Assembly: GCA_021777105.1 (NCBI GenBank)
Contig: JAIQZQ010000037.1
Coordinates: 62,001 to 126,000, forward strand
Reading direction: 5' to 3'
DNA length: 64,000 bases
Source of the DNA: Candidatus Anammoxibacter sp.
GTDB lineage: Bacteria; Planctomycetota; Brocadiia; Brocadiales; Anammoxibacteraceae
Part shown: positions 17,941 through 27,122 of the stretch, one piece after another
Layout: every line of letters starts with the position of its first letter
Position numbering within the stretch: the stretch's first letter is position 1
Notes under the pieces: generated by a model
The model's database searches: none
The model's input: only the letters and a program-made list of their open reading frames with translations
What the model was told of the DNA's origin: nothing
Translations under genes and position numbers: made by a program

Positions 17941-19686
17941 TCATTCAACCTCATCAAGTAAAATGCGGTAAAGAATGCGCGAGCCTTTTCTCAAATCTTC
18001 GATAGGGGCTCCTTCATTTATGCCGTGGAAGTTAACCGGAGGGCCAAGGCTTTCGGTAAACAATGATCCTGCCGCAATTAATTCGGCATAACCCTTTGCG
18101 TCCGTGCCGCCGCCTATTGCAAGGCACGGGCAATCCTCGCCGGTCACATCCTTAAACGCCTTGCTTACTTTAAGAAACTCGGGGCTCTTCGGATTTTTCA
18201 AATCAGGGCCTGCGGCCGTGCTGGTATTAACATCAATTTGAGGCCCTTGATGTGTTTTATTAAATTCGGAAACCAATTTCGCAAAAATGTTTTTAAATTT
18301 GCTATCGCCCAAAAGTGTGCCCCATGTGCTTTGATCCCAAATGTAACCGTGATGAGGCAAGGCGTACCGGATATCCATTTGTAATGTCGCCTTTTTGTCG
18401 ATCTTATCCGTAACAAACTTTGTTAAGGCGTAAGTGGTCCCGTTTCCTTTTTTAAATATTGAATCATGCCCCTCCAGCAGGCCGGGATGGTCTTCGCCAA
18501 AGACATGGGTGCCCCATCCCCAGGCCATGAACCTGAGCATTTGACCAATGCCGCTGCTGTTTAGCTCTTTTGAATCAACGAGATGGGCCAGGAAGTCCCC
18601 TAAAGACACTAGTGGATTAGCCCCCTTTTCTCGGTTCTCCTGTGGCGCTGAACCGTGCTGAGCGCCGCTAACATGAGTTGTAAGTGTCACTGTTCTATTT
18701 TCAGATTCAATTGTTAATTTGGCTTTTCTGTAAAGCGGATCGTCAAAACCGTATTCGTTGTACATTTGTTCAACTTTTTCCGCAAATTTTTTAGCTTTAT
18801 TCACATTAGCGGCCTTTATTACGGCGGTAGCGGAATCCGCAATCTGGTTTGACGGGCCCTCGAATGTGTTGAAATCATCTATCCATAAATGATTTTTTAT
18901 GGTTTGACCAAGCGGCGCGCTATAGATTGGGCGTTCAATTCCTTTTTCATAAGCGACACACCACATGGCGTCGTAAACAACGCCTAGTTCAGGTTTATTT
19001 TTATCATTATCCTTGAGGTAATGAGGCATTGCCATATCCGTCTCTTCGGAAGTATCGAAGATTACTTCCATTGTGAAATCTTTGAGCTTATCGGTTCCGT
19101 CAAATTTTTGAGCCAACGCTTTAAGCGCCGCAAAGGCAACAATAGATGGCCCTTTGTCATCAAGGGCTCCTCTGCCTTTAAGAAAAGCGGTTGTTGTGCC
19201 CATATAATCGCGACGTTCTTCCTTTGTTTCAAAAGGTTTCCAGGCATCGTTCCCCGGGGGCACGGTATCAAGATGAGTAATAATCGCCGCCTTATGTTTG
19301 CCGTTTCCCAACCGAAAACCGAACAACCAATATTTGCTTCCGTTATTGTTTGTTTTTTTTGACTTCCACTCAAAGAATTCAAGTTTTAATGTTTTAAGTT
19401 CTCTGTTAAATTCATCGGCCCAACCTTTAATTTTATTCCGGACTTCTTCAAGATTTGTAATTACCTCATCTTCATTAAGCGCTCCGCCTCTGAATGTCTT
19501 GATTTTTACAAGTTCACTGGTTTTGGATTCAAAATCTTCCTTAAATAATTTGTCCACAATTGTATATTCGCTGTCAGGCGCCATGCCCCATTCATCGGCC
19601 ATGGCAATGCTTGCCGCCAGGCATAAGATTACCGCTAAAGGTATTATCTTCCATAATGACATAAAATTAAAAAACCTCTTTTTCAT
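17941..19686 (-). CDS. Exported M20-family metallopeptidase (PepV-like dipeptidase)
   Basis: The start chosen is ATG 19686, which gives 581 residues. It is preceded by AAGGAGG and begins the signal peptide (MKKRFFNF..ILCLAASIAMA). An upstream start at 19752 would bury that signal. M20 motifs are visible: THLDTVPPG (first metal His and Asp), GRGALDDKGP (bridging Asp), DTSEETDM (catalytic Glu pair) and a C-terminal GGGTDAKGY with the late metal region. The family hydrolyses di- and tripeptides or acyl-amino acids. Length and insertions resemble PepV/CPG2-type enzymes. Secreted peptide cleavage could supply free amino acids to the neighbouring decarboxylases (inference). Confidence 0.82.
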   Translation of the reverse strand: MKKRFFNFMSLWKIIPLAVILCLAASIAMADEWGMAPDSEYTIVDKLFKEDFESKTSELVKIKTFRGGALNEDEVITNLEEVRNKIKGWADEFNRELKTLKLEFFEWKSKKTNNNGSKYWLFGFRLGNGKHKAAIITHLDTVPPGNDAWKPFETKEERRDYMGTTTAFLKGRGALDDKGPSIVAFAALKALAQKFDGTDKLKDFTMEVIFDTSEETDMAMPHYLKDNDKNKPELGVVYDAMWCVAYEKGIERPIYSAPLGQTIKNHLWIDDFNTFEGPSNQIADSATAVIKAANVNKAKKFAEKVEQMYNEYGFDDPLYRKAKLTIESENRTVTLTTHVSGAQHGSAPQENREKGANPLVSLGDFLAHLVDSKELNSSGIGQMLRFMAWGWGTHVFGEDHPGLLEGHDSIFKKGNGTTYALTKFVTDKIDKKATLQMDIRYALPHHGYIWDQSTWGTLLGDSKFKNIFAKLVSEFNKTHQGPQIDVNTSTAAGPDLKNPKSPEFLKVSKAFKDVTGEDCPCLAIGGGTDAKGYAELIAAGSLFTESLGPPVNFHGINEGAPIEDLRKGSRILYRILLDEVE

Positions 19687-19752
19687 CTTAACCTCCTTTT
19701 CTGAATTGTGCGCAGACCCTAAGGGGCGCAATATATTTGTCTCGATTTTCAC

Positions 19753-20100
19753 CTAAATTAGGCTATTTTAAATCTCAGCCTCTAACCCATCCAATTAATG
19801 GCAATGTCATTGAATTAAGGATGGGCCGTGTTGCAATAAAAGTAGCTGTTTACATTATTCAGAGTTTAGCCCTGAAAGCGCTATTTAAAGTAACGCGCAA
19901 AAACGTTAAGCGCGCCATTTCAGGACTAAAAACATATGGTTTGGCATACCCCAGGGTTTGCGCCCCCGGGCTCCAATAAGTCTGCCCTTTTGGGCTTTTA
20001 AAAGAAAGTAATATCAATAAGCTTCCTCTTAATTCATTAGCATTGCCTCCAACCACTCTTACAAAAGGGCGAAGGAAAAGAATCGTTCAATTTGAGTTTT
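19753..20100. repeat. Intergenic region with decayed repeats
   Basis: No gene is supported. GC-rich palindromic patches (CCCAGGGTTTGCGCCCCCGGGC near 19950, AAAAGCCC..GGGCAGAC types near 19980-20000) resemble those at 1290-1330. 20040-20098 is another half copy of the TTAA-ended repeat (AGAATCGTTCAATTTGAG). Confidence 0.45.
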
Positions 20101-20107
20101 AACGGAT

Positions 20108-20901
20108 TTTGACAAAATATTTTTTTTTAATATTAATCCTGATGATTATTTGTAACTTATCCGGCTTGTCCAGATTAGGGGTTTTTGTTCGTTGATTTAG
20201 AAACAAGGCATATTTTTCATAAATTAATATGGTAAATAAAGTATTTAATGTGGATTACGCCTCATGGTTTGTCATTGTGACCGATAGTATATCAATGATC
20301 AAAATATTGTCAACAACGGAATCATGTGTGGCAGCCTGATATTGGCAAGGTATTGCGTAGGGGTGGACACTACACGGTGTAGGGGGAGGATGTAGTGTCT
20401 CATTTAGATGTTATAGAGCTTTAAAGCGTTCAAACTGATGGATTGTATGTTGTAACTTGAAGTAGCTCTTTAAGTTACGCATGGTTTGTATGTGATTTTT
20501 AAGGGTTTTCAGTTTCCGGCTGCAATATTAACACAGGTTTACACAGCTGCAAGTAGTAATACGGAGGCTCTTTTTGCGTCATGGTTTATGTGGGCCCATG
20601 GGAAATCGGCGAAGGGCAAAGTGTAACTTGTGGTTGTTGTAGGATTTATGTTGTAAATGCTAGCTGCTGTTTTAAATATATAGATGCAATTGCAGGTTGT
20701 AAAAAATGAAGATGTAGTGACAGCTTTAGGCTGGAAATTGTCAATAATTCCGGAAAACCATAGTCTTTTTTCCAAAAAAGCGCCCCTACAAAATCATTGG
20801 AAAGACACTACAAAAAGAAATGGGCAGGTTGATGTAAATGAAGAGCAATTTGAGGAAAATGCTTATACGTGAGAAATAAAATTTTTTTTAACAATACTTT
20901 G
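20108..20901. repeat. Conserved non-coding block upstream of cluster B (copy 2), empty MITE site
   Basis: This is the partner of 9190-10204. Near 20150-20160 it reads GTAACTTATCCGG where copy 1 has TTA-element-TTA-TCCGG. The 3' end (CTACAAAATCATTG..GCTTATACGTGAG) is the best conserved part. An open frame at 20684-20872 is not preserved in copy 1. It is probably a shared regulatory leader or non-coding RNA locus. Confidence 0.75.
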
Positions 20902-20935
20902 AGTGTTGAATTAAGGGTGGATGGCGGACTTTGTT

Positions 20936-20998
20936 CAACCTAAATTGAGAGATTCTTATCCACCTCCCTTAACCACTCTCATCAAGGGATGTGGAATT
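20936..20998. repeat. Half copy of the TTAA-ended repeat (family 3)
   Basis: CCTAAATTGAGAGATTCT followed by CACCTCCCTTAACCACTC matches the left arm of 38765-38980. The right arm is absent, because a family 2 element follows almost directly. Confidence 0.65.
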
Positions 20999-21007
20999 TA
21001 AGGGTAT

Positions 21008-21155
21008 CTATTCAGCGTAAATTACACACCCCGTCCGCCAAGCGGCCACACCTCTTTTTAGAGTGGGATATTAAATCGGATTTATTTCCACAAAGTCCCC
21101 TCTAATAAAAGGAGATTTAGTGGTGTGTATAGTCATGTGAAAACACGCTGAATAG
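21008..21155. mobile_element. 148-bp MITE-like element, family 2, copy 2
   Basis: The terminal inverted repeats CTATTCAGCGT and ACGCTGAATAG are perfect over 11 bp. The interior matches 12153-12299, including ATTAAATCGGATTTATTTCC. It lies just downstream of the leftward nusB gene. Confidence 0.82.
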
Positions 21156-21196
21156 CTTGCATTTGAACGCGCTTTAAACTACATCTTAAACTTTAC

Positions 21197-21640
21197 TCAT
21201 TGTGGATCGATTTCGCCTCTTTTTTGGGTTATAAGTGTTTTGTATTTGCTATAGACTTTATCCAGAACGCCGTTTACAAATGAGCCTGAGTCTTCAGTGC
21301 TGAACTTTTTTGCGAGGTCAACCGCCTCATTTATTGAGACTTTAGGCGGGATGTCGTCCCTGTAAAGCAGTTCGTAGACGCATAAACGCAGTATTCCTCT
21401 GTCAACGGCCGGCATTCTGCCCAGTTCCCAATGTTTGGAAACCGCGGCGATTTTTTCGTTTATCTCTTCTTCCACGGAAATGCAACCTTTAACAAGCTCA
21501 ATTGCAAACTCCAGGACATCGGGCGTTACATCTTGCTCATTGAAAAAAGAATCAAGCCCGGGCAAATAACTGTTTTTCGTCAAATCAAGTTGGTATAGGG
21601 CTTGTATTGCGACTTCACGGGATTTTGTGCGTTTTCTCAT
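21197..21640 (-). CDS. nusB: Transcription antitermination factor NusB
   Basis: 147 residues, the usual length. It is all-helical with the NusB pattern: [19 protein letters not shown] at the start, then ILRLCVYELLYRDDIPPKVSINEAVDLAKKFSTEDSGSFVNGVLDKV split over residues about 85-130. NusB binds boxA RNA with NusE and supports rRNA transcription. The start overlaps the ribH stop by one base (TAATG), which indicates translational coupling. The ribH-nusB order is common in bacteria. Confidence 0.95.
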   Translation of the reverse strand: MRKRTKSREVAIQALYQLDLTKNSYLPGLDSFFNEQDVTPDVLEFAIELVKGCISVEEEINEKIAAVSKHWELGRMPAVDRGILRLCVYELLYRDDIPPKVSINEAVDLAKKFSTEDSGSFVNGVLDKVYSKYKTLITQKRGEIDPQ

Positions 21641-22116
21641 TAACCCTTCTTTCCGATTTGGGCAAATAAATTTGACATCTCAATTGCAGCGAGCGCTGCT
21701 TCGGCGCCTTTGTTGCCGGTTCTGGCCCCGGCTCTGTCAATTGCCTGCTCAATTGTGTCGGTTGTGATGACGCCGTAGATTGTGGGCACTCCGGTGGACA
21801 GCCCGACCTGACCAACGCCTTTTGCCGACTCGCCGGCTACATAGTCAAAATGAGCGGTGTCGCCCCTGATAACGGCCCCCAGGCATATGACTCCGTCGTA
21901 TTTTCCAGTGTTGGCTACTTTCATTGCCGCTACCGGTATTTCAAACGCGCCGGGCACCCAAAATACTTCAATATCGCTCTCTTTTGCTCCATGTCTTGTA
22001 AAACAATCAATAGCGCCGTCCAGCAATCTGCCGGAAATAAATTCGTTAAACCTGCTGACGATAACCGCAAATTTTTTGCCTGAGCATATAAGATCGCCCT
22101 GATACACCTTGCCCAT
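21640..22116 (-). CDS. ribH: 6,7-dimethyl-8-ribityllumazine synthase
   Basis: 158 residues, standard length. It has the lumazine synthase motifs [44 protein letters not shown] (catalytic His) and [16 protein letters not shown]. It condenses the ribitylamino-uracil with dihydroxybutanone phosphate in riboflavin synthesis. Other rib genes are not in the window. It begins 1 nt after moaC and is coupled to nusB. Confidence 0.96.
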   Translation of the reverse strand: MGKVYQGDLICSGKKFAVIVSRFNEFISGRLLDGAIDCFTRHGAKESDIEVFWVPGAFEIPVAAMKVANTGKYDGVICLGAVIRGDTAHFDYVAGESAKGVGQVGLSTGVPTIYGVITTDTIEQAIDRAGARTGNKGAEAALAAIEMSNLFAQIGKKG

Positions 22117-22117
22117 T

Positions 22118-22603
22118 TTAATCCTCCTTGTTAAATATAAAATTACCGCTTTTTCCGCCTGATTTGCTAATTAAATGAACATCTTCTATTACAATGCCTT
22201 TGTCTACCGACTTGCACATATCGTATATTGTTAGAGCGCATACGGTTGCCGCGGTCATGGCCTCCATCTCGACGCCTGTCTTGCCGACTATTTTTACTTC
22301 GGCGCGGATATAAATATTGTCCTTGCCGTTGTCTGTGAAATCTATCTTTACCGACGTGATGTTTAGGGGGTGGCACATTGGTATCAACGAGCTGGTCTGT
22401 TTTGCCGCAAGTATGCCTGCCACGCGGGCGACTTCCAGCACGTTTCCCTTTGGGAGTTTCCTGTCGTGTATGGCGGCAAGGGTCTCCGGCCCGGTTAAAA
22501 CGCTTGCCTGCGCAACTGCGACGCGTTCGGTCTCGTTTTTGGCGCTTACGTCAACCATTCGCGACGCGCCTTTTTCATCAAGATGGGTAAATGTTTTTTT
22601 CAT
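22118..22603 (-). CDS. moaC: Cyclic pyranopterin monophosphate synthase MoaC
   Basis: 161 residues. MoaC landmarks are [40 protein letters not shown] and [20 protein letters not shown]. It converts the MoaA product to cyclic pyranopterin in molybdenum cofactor synthesis. It lies 197 nt after moaA in the same direction and abuts ribH, so moaA-moaC-ribH-nusB may be one transcription unit. Confidence 0.96.
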   Translation of the reverse strand: MKKTFTHLDEKGASRMVDVSAKNETERVAVAQASVLTGPETLAAIHDRKLPKGNVLEVARVAGILAAKQTSSLIPMCHPLNITSVKIDFTDNGKDNIYIRAEVKIVGKTGVEMEAMTAATVCALTIYDMCKSVDKGIVIEDVHLISKSGGKSGNFIFNKED

Positions 22604-22800
22604 ATAGAAATGGCTATTTTCAAATAATCATTAACTTTTTCGAATAGTTCCGCGCGTAATAAACACAAATAATAACCCTTTCGCATGCTTTCATCAACTG
22701 ATTTTTAGCGGAATTAAAGAGAAAAGCGGAATGTTTTAGCGTTTTGTTTTGGCTATTAGGTATTTTGCATTTTTTGCAGACGCGGGGCCGGCGGGTTTTG

Positions 22801-23796
22801 CTATCCGCCGACCTGATACATTATCACTTTATCGGAGCCTTCGTGATACGAGGGTTTCATATTCGCCGCTTTGTAAAACGCATCGGTAAGCAGTTTATCG
22901 CGGCGCATGGTTGGGCCGTTATTTTGCGCATCATTATAATCAGCCCTTATTATTGATTTAACATCCACTTCGCCGCCTTTCAACAGGCATGAACGCAGCT
23001 TGCCGTCCGAGGTGAGCCGCAACCTGTTGCAAGTTCCGCAAAAAGGGTTGGTGACTGCGTTAATAAAACCAAGCGTTCCTTTTGCCCCTTCCAGTTGAAA
23101 CCTTTTGGCCGGGCCGTTTCCCTTTTTGGCGAATGCCGGAACCAGATTGCCGATTTTTTTGATCTTTCTGATTGCGTCCTCAGTTGACAAAAAACCGGCG
23201 TGGTCGAGCTTTTTTCTGTTTCTTGTGGCCATAAGCTCTATGAAGCGCACTTCTATCTCTTTTTCAAGCGTTAATCTTGCAAAATCTTCTATCTCGTCGT
23301 CATTAACACCGGCCATTGTAACAACGTTTAGCTTCAGGTTGGTAAAACCGGATTTTTCCGCTTGCTCAATGCCCAGGAAGACATCCCGCAGGTTGCCGCC
23401 TCTGGTTATTTCCGCGAATTTATCAGGCCGCATTGTGTCAAGGCTGATATTTATCCTGGCAAGGCCGGCTTTTTTTAAGATTTGCGCAAAATCCTTCAGC
23501 AATATGCCGTTGGTCGTCATTGCGACTTCGTCTACCCCTTCAATGTCTGCAAGCTGCTCAACCAGGCTCTCAATCCCTTTTCTGGCGAGCGGTTCGCCTC
23601 CTGTAAGGCGAAACTTGTTGATGCCGAGCTTAACGCCGTGTTGCGCGACAACGCAAATCTCCTCAAAATCAAGTATTTCGCTCCGTTTAAACAGGTCAAG
23701 TCCCTGTTCGGGGCGGCAATATATGCACCTGAGGTTGCATAAATCAGTAACTGAAATGCGCAGGTAATCTATTTTTCGCGAGTTTTTATCCAACAT
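22801..23796 (-). CDS. moaA: GTP 3',8-cyclase MoaA (radical SAM)
   Basis: 331 residues. The radical SAM cluster motif CNLRCIYC (CxxxCxxC) is near residue 17-24. FRLTGGEPL follows, and the second C-terminal cluster is CGTCNRLRLTSDGKLRSCL. The protein ends in Gly-Gly, the conserved MoaA tail. It makes 3',8-cyclo-H2-GTP, the first step of molybdopterin synthesis. The MOSC gene lies 77 nt upstream. Confidence 0.96.
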   Translation of the reverse strand: MLDKNSRKIDYLRISVTDLCNLRCIYCRPEQGLDLFKRSEILDFEEICVVAQHGVKLGINKFRLTGGEPLARKGIESLVEQLADIEGVDEVAMTTNGILLKDFAQILKKAGLARINISLDTMRPDKFAEITRGGNLRDVFLGIEQAEKSGFTNLKLNVVTMAGVNDDEIEDFARLTLEKEIEVRFIELMATRNRKKLDHAGFLSTEDAIRKIKKIGNLVPAFAKKGNGPAKRFQLEGAKGTLGFINAVTNPFCGTCNRLRLTSDGKLRSCLLKGGEVDVKSIIRADYNDAQNNGPTMRRDKLLTDAFYKAANMKPSYHEGSDKVIMYQVGG

Positions 23797-23873
23797 GGCG
23801 GAAGTTTAAACTAAATGTGGCTAAAATGCCTGGTTTGCTTTTTTAGAAGTAATATGTGAAACGTTGTTTCGCC

Positions 23874-24317
23874 TTAGCTGTTAATGACATCCATCTTGTC
23901 CCCTTTGGCGATATCGCCGTCTTTAAGAACTTTGACAAATATCCCCTCTTTAGGCATTATGCAGTCTCCGGCCTCGTAGTAAATATGGCAACGGTCGTGG
24001 CACTCCTTGCCGATCTGGGTAACTTCCAGCTCGACGATATCGCCTATCTTTATAACCGTGCCTAAAGGAAGCGTTTTTAGATCAATGCCCTCTGTGGTGA
24101 TGTTTTCGCCGAAACAGCCTGGGGTAAGGTCCATCCCATTATCTTCATTCATTTTTTTTACGCTTTCATTCGCCAAAAGGCTAATTTGCCTGTGCCAGTT
24201 GTTTGCGTGGGCGTCGCCCACTATCCCGTGGTCAATTTTTAAGGTAGCATTGTCTACAGGGAATTTCTTTGTGCCTTTTTTTTCGCTAATGTTTATTGAT
24301 ACAACATGTTTATCCAT
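23874..24317 (-). CDS. MOSC-domain protein
   Basis: 147 residues, essentially a lone MOSC domain (MOCO sulfurase C-terminal type). Features are GDAHANNWHRQISLL, GCFGENITTEGIDL, LGTVIKIGDIVELEVTQIGK and the conserved Cys in KECHDRC. Such proteins bind or handle molybdenum cofactor or sulfur, and their partners are often not known. The position ahead of moaA-moaC supports a cofactor-related role. Confidence 0.88.
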   Translation of the reverse strand: MDKHVVSINISEKKGTKKFPVDNATLKIDHGIVGDAHANNWHRQISLLANESVKKMNEDNGMDLTPGCFGENITTEGIDLKTLPLGTVIKIGDIVELEVTQIGKECHDRCHIYYEAGDCIMPKEGIFVKVLKDGDIAKGDKMDVINS

Positions 24318-24627
24318 TTTATTGCCTCTTTTTTTGAACGGTCAATTATTAAAATTATTAGATATTATATCAGATTCCATTTTAATAATGCATTAACTTT
24401 TACCTGATAAAAGATGTTCCTCTTTTTTTTACAGGCGGAATTGCCGCATGAGAAGGCGCGCGGATCTTAAACATTTAAGGACTTGAGAATATAGCAAAAC
24501 GCAGAAACCGTATAAAAAAGCTAAGAAATTAACGTTGAGAATAAAAGGAATGAATACCGAAGGAAGAAGTCTTATTGCAAAGGAAGATGTTAAACCGGAA
24601 GAAATCGCAAATAGTAGAAAAACAGCT
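24318..24627. other. Intergenic region without recognised features
   Basis: About 300 nt of AT-rich DNA between the MOSC gene and the helix-hairpin-helix gene. I see only weak T-rich tracts and no supported gene or repeat. Confidence 0.4.
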
Positions 24628-24672
24628 TATGGTTGCGGATAACCAGGCAAAAACCTGAAATCCGCAACCATA
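24628..24672 (-). terminator. Rho-independent terminator of the HhH gene
   Basis: TATGGTTGCGGAT and ATCCGCAACCATA form a perfect 13-bp stem, with CAGG/CCTG extending inside the loop. On the minus strand the hairpin is followed by GCTGTTTTT. It begins 12 nt after the stop of the leftward gene 24684-24971. Confidence 0.8.
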
Positions 24673-24683
24673 TTTGGATATTA

Positions 24684-24971
24684 TTATTCGCCGACTGTGA
24701 TGGCATCTTTAATCAAGAGGAAATCGTCTCTGCCTATAGTTCTGATTTTTAAAATATCTTCAATATTTTTAAACGGCCCGTTTTCATCACGATATTTAAC
24801 AATCTTTTTTGCCTCTCTCCTTCGGAGGCCTTTTATTTTTTTCAACACTTTAACGGTTGCTGTATTGATGTTTACTTTGCCTGAATCGTCAGCCGTTAAA
24901 GTTCCGCAAAAGATTCCAAAAACAAACACAGCAACAAAAACGCAACTTAAAATACCTCTAAACTTCCGCAT
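24684..24971 (-). CDS. Exported helix-hairpin-helix protein (ComEA-type)
   Basis: 95 residues. There is a signal peptide or N-terminal anchor at 1-27 (FVAVFVFGIFCGTLTA). Next comes KVNINTATVKVLKKIKGLRRREAKKIV with GPFKNIEDILKIRTIGRDD, the tandem HhH unit of ComEA-family DNA-binding proteins. ComEA binds incoming DNA during competence, but many short members exist outside known competence systems. No other com gene is visible here. The ribosome site AGGAGG precedes the ATG. Confidence 0.85.
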   Translation of the reverse strand: MRKFRGILSCVFVAVFVFGIFCGTLTADDSGKVNINTATVKVLKKIKGLRRREAKKIVKYRDENGPFKNIEDILKIRTIGRDDFLLIKDAITVGE

Positions 24972-25305
24972 TTACATCCTCCTTATGCCAAAAAAACAGA
25001 ATAAATTAATAATTGAGTTATCATAATTGGAATATTGAACAATTTCAAGTTTTTTTTGTCCGTCAAATTCTGTGAAATTATTTTTTAAAGGCTCAAAAAT
25101 TCTAATTATTCGGGATAAAATTAAGCAATCAGACAAAACCACTTAGAAATCGTACATAGTAAATACGTATTGGAATATTACCTCTTATTACGTAGAATAA
25201 ACATATGTTGTAAAAAGATTAAAAGAAACCGGGGGTCTAACTGTGTATTAATCAAAAGCAGATAACGGCGGCGGGTATGAGGATATTTTTGAAAGGATAG
25301 ATATA

Positions 25306-25647
25306 ATGCCGATTTTAAAAGATTTTACTAATCATACGCCTTGCAATGTGAGTTTGTCAATAAAGGCGTCAAAATGGAACTGCGACATTGGGCTTCAACG
25401 AAACCATGTTGATATAAACAAAGTAATACCTGAAGTGTCAAATGAGAGCGTTGCCTTTTTAAAAGGGCTGCAAATAAGCATGGACGGTGAAATTATCTGG
25501 ATATTGACGGCCCGGGACAACGAAGTTTTCTTGACAAAAAAGACGAAAAACGAAAGAGAGCGGTGGAAGCAATGGCGCCTGGGAAAAGATTACAGCATTA
25601 GACTTAAGGGAAACAAAAAATTGGCATTGTATGATTGCAGCGGTTAG
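25306..25647 (+). CDS. Hypothetical protein, 113 residues
   Basis: I do not recognise it. A good ribosome site (GAAAGGAT) lies 7 nt before the ATG, and the composition (KTKNERERWKQWRLGKDYSI) is protein-like, so it is probably real. No signal peptide, membrane helix or cysteine motif stands out. It is monocistronic, with long non-coding DNA on both sides. Confidence 0.6.
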   Translation: MPILKDFTNHTPCNVSLSIKASKWNCDIGLQRNHVDINKVIPEVSNESVAFLKGLQISMDGEIIWILTARDNEVFLTKKTKNERERWKQWRLGKDYSIRLKGNKKLALYDCSG

Positions 25648-26295
25648 ACGCATATTATCCTTTATATGGCCGGCTCTGATTTTTGTGAAGGTTTTATAGT
25701 TTTGTCCCGGAGACGCATTTTTATATTTTTTCAGCATTTTACAAAAATATTTCCAGAAGTTTGCAAAAGGCGGCCAATGACGGGATAAGGTTTAAAGCGC
25801 GCAGTAAACATCTTGATTTTAATCTGGTAGACTACATAGTGAATTTCACTTTTGAAGCGAATTAGAAAAAGCCTTGCGGCGCGGAAAAAGGACAAACGCA
25901 TTGCTTATTAACAGGTTGCCCCGGAATACAATACTTAAAGAATATCCTGTTGATATTAAACGGCTTACGACTTGAAGATTGGCCAATATACCTATCCCCG
26001 GACAGCATGTGAAGGTATAACTCCGGGTTGTTTAAAACACGCCGGAATTCCTCCTGTTTTATATATATGGCGGATTTGATTGTGCCTGTATAGATTTATT
26101 TAAGGCATGGCTTTCGCCGTAGTAGATCAGGCTTTTGTCGATAGTGTCGAAAGATGTATTTATATTGTGTGCGCTAAATTAAAAATTTATTCTTTACCAA
26201 ATATAAAACAGTTGGTAGTATAAAAAATATTAACGTCGGGAATGCGCCGGCATATCAAATTTTGAGCGGTTAAGTATTGGCAAACCTTAAAAGAT
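25648..26295. other. Long intergenic region with no supported gene
   Basis: 650 nt upstream of the PAS-LuxR gene. There is no intact frame with a ribosome site and no clear repeat. A short peptide-like stretch near 25800-25865 (HLDFNLVDYIVNFTFEAN) might be a fragment of an older gene, but nothing upstream supports it. Confidence 0.4.
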
Positions 26296-27117
26296 ATGGG
26301 CATTAATTTAATGAACAAACCTGAACAGATATACGAAGTCATTATTGAAGGGGTAAGCATAATTGGGTGGCAATTTGACCCATATCAAGATTGCTTTACT
26401 TTTGTAAGCGGAAAAGCGAAAGAGATAACCGGATACGGGATGGATGAATGGCTGAAAAAAGGATTTTGGCAATCGCATATACACCCGGAAGACCGGGAAT
26501 TTGCGATTAAATATTGCATGGAAGCGTCAAACAAAGGCAAAGACCATGAATTTGAATATAGATTTATCAAGGCTGACGGCGGTGTTATATGGTTTAAGGA
26601 TATTGTTCAGGTCGTCTCCACAAACGGCAAAGTTGAGAGCATGAAAGGGATTTTTGTGGATATTTCGTCGCAGAAAATAGCCGAAGAAAATCTAAAACTG
26701 CAAAAAAACAAGCTGGAACTAAAGAATATAGCAATGCGCGAGCTTATTGGACAGTTTGAGTTTGAGAAAAACCAGGTGAGGAAGAATATACATTCAAATC
26801 TTAAAGAGTTCATTAAGCCTATTATCAACAAATTAAAAGCCAAATACGGGAATGACTCCGATCTGAAAATATTGGATAAGAATCTTGTGGACATTGCATC
26901 CTCGTTTGGCGTAAGGATGTCCTCTGGAAAGATCAACCTAACGCCAAAAGAGTTGCAGATTTGCAATTTGATAAGAAACGGTTTTACTAATAAAGAGGTC
27001 GCGCAATATTTTAACATCGCGTGCCGCACGGTAGAAAAACACAGAAATAACATTCGCAACAAGCTCGGTCTTAATAATAAGAGAACCAACCTCGCTTCAT
27101 ACCTTAAAACCGTATAG
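26296..27117 (+). CDS. PAS-domain LuxR-type transcription regulator
   Basis: 273 residues. A PAS_3/PAC sensor occupies residues about 10-130 (IIGWQFDPYQDCFTFVSGKA, HPEDREFAI, EYRFIKADGGVIWFKDI, GIFVDISSQKIAEENL). A coiled-coil linker covers 130-200, and a C-terminal LuxR helix-turn-helix spans 215-273 (LTPKELQICNLI, NKEVAQYFNIACRTVEKHRN). The N-terminal sensor probably detects a small molecule or redox state, since no cofactor residue is evident. Met6 is an alternative start. It stands alone, convergent with the sulfatase-like gene, only 5 nt apart. Confidence 0.88.
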   Translation: MGINLMNKPEQIYEVIIEGVSIIGWQFDPYQDCFTFVSGKAKEITGYGMDEWLKKGFWQSHIHPEDREFAIKYCMEASNKGKDHEFEYRFIKADGGVIWFKDIVQVVSTNGKVESMKGIFVDISSQKIAEENLKLQKNKLELKNIAMRELIGQFEFEKNQVRKNIHSNLKEFIKPIINKLKAKYGNDSDLKILDKNLVDIASSFGVRMSSGKINLTPKELQICNLIRNGFTNKEVAQYFNIACRTVEKHRNNIRNKLGLNNKRTNLASYLKTV

Positions 27118-27122
27118 GATAA

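Noticed and set aside
20684-20872. Possible small protein at the conserved end of the non-coding block
   Set aside because: The frame is interrupted and lacks its ATG in the paralogous block near 9990-10180.
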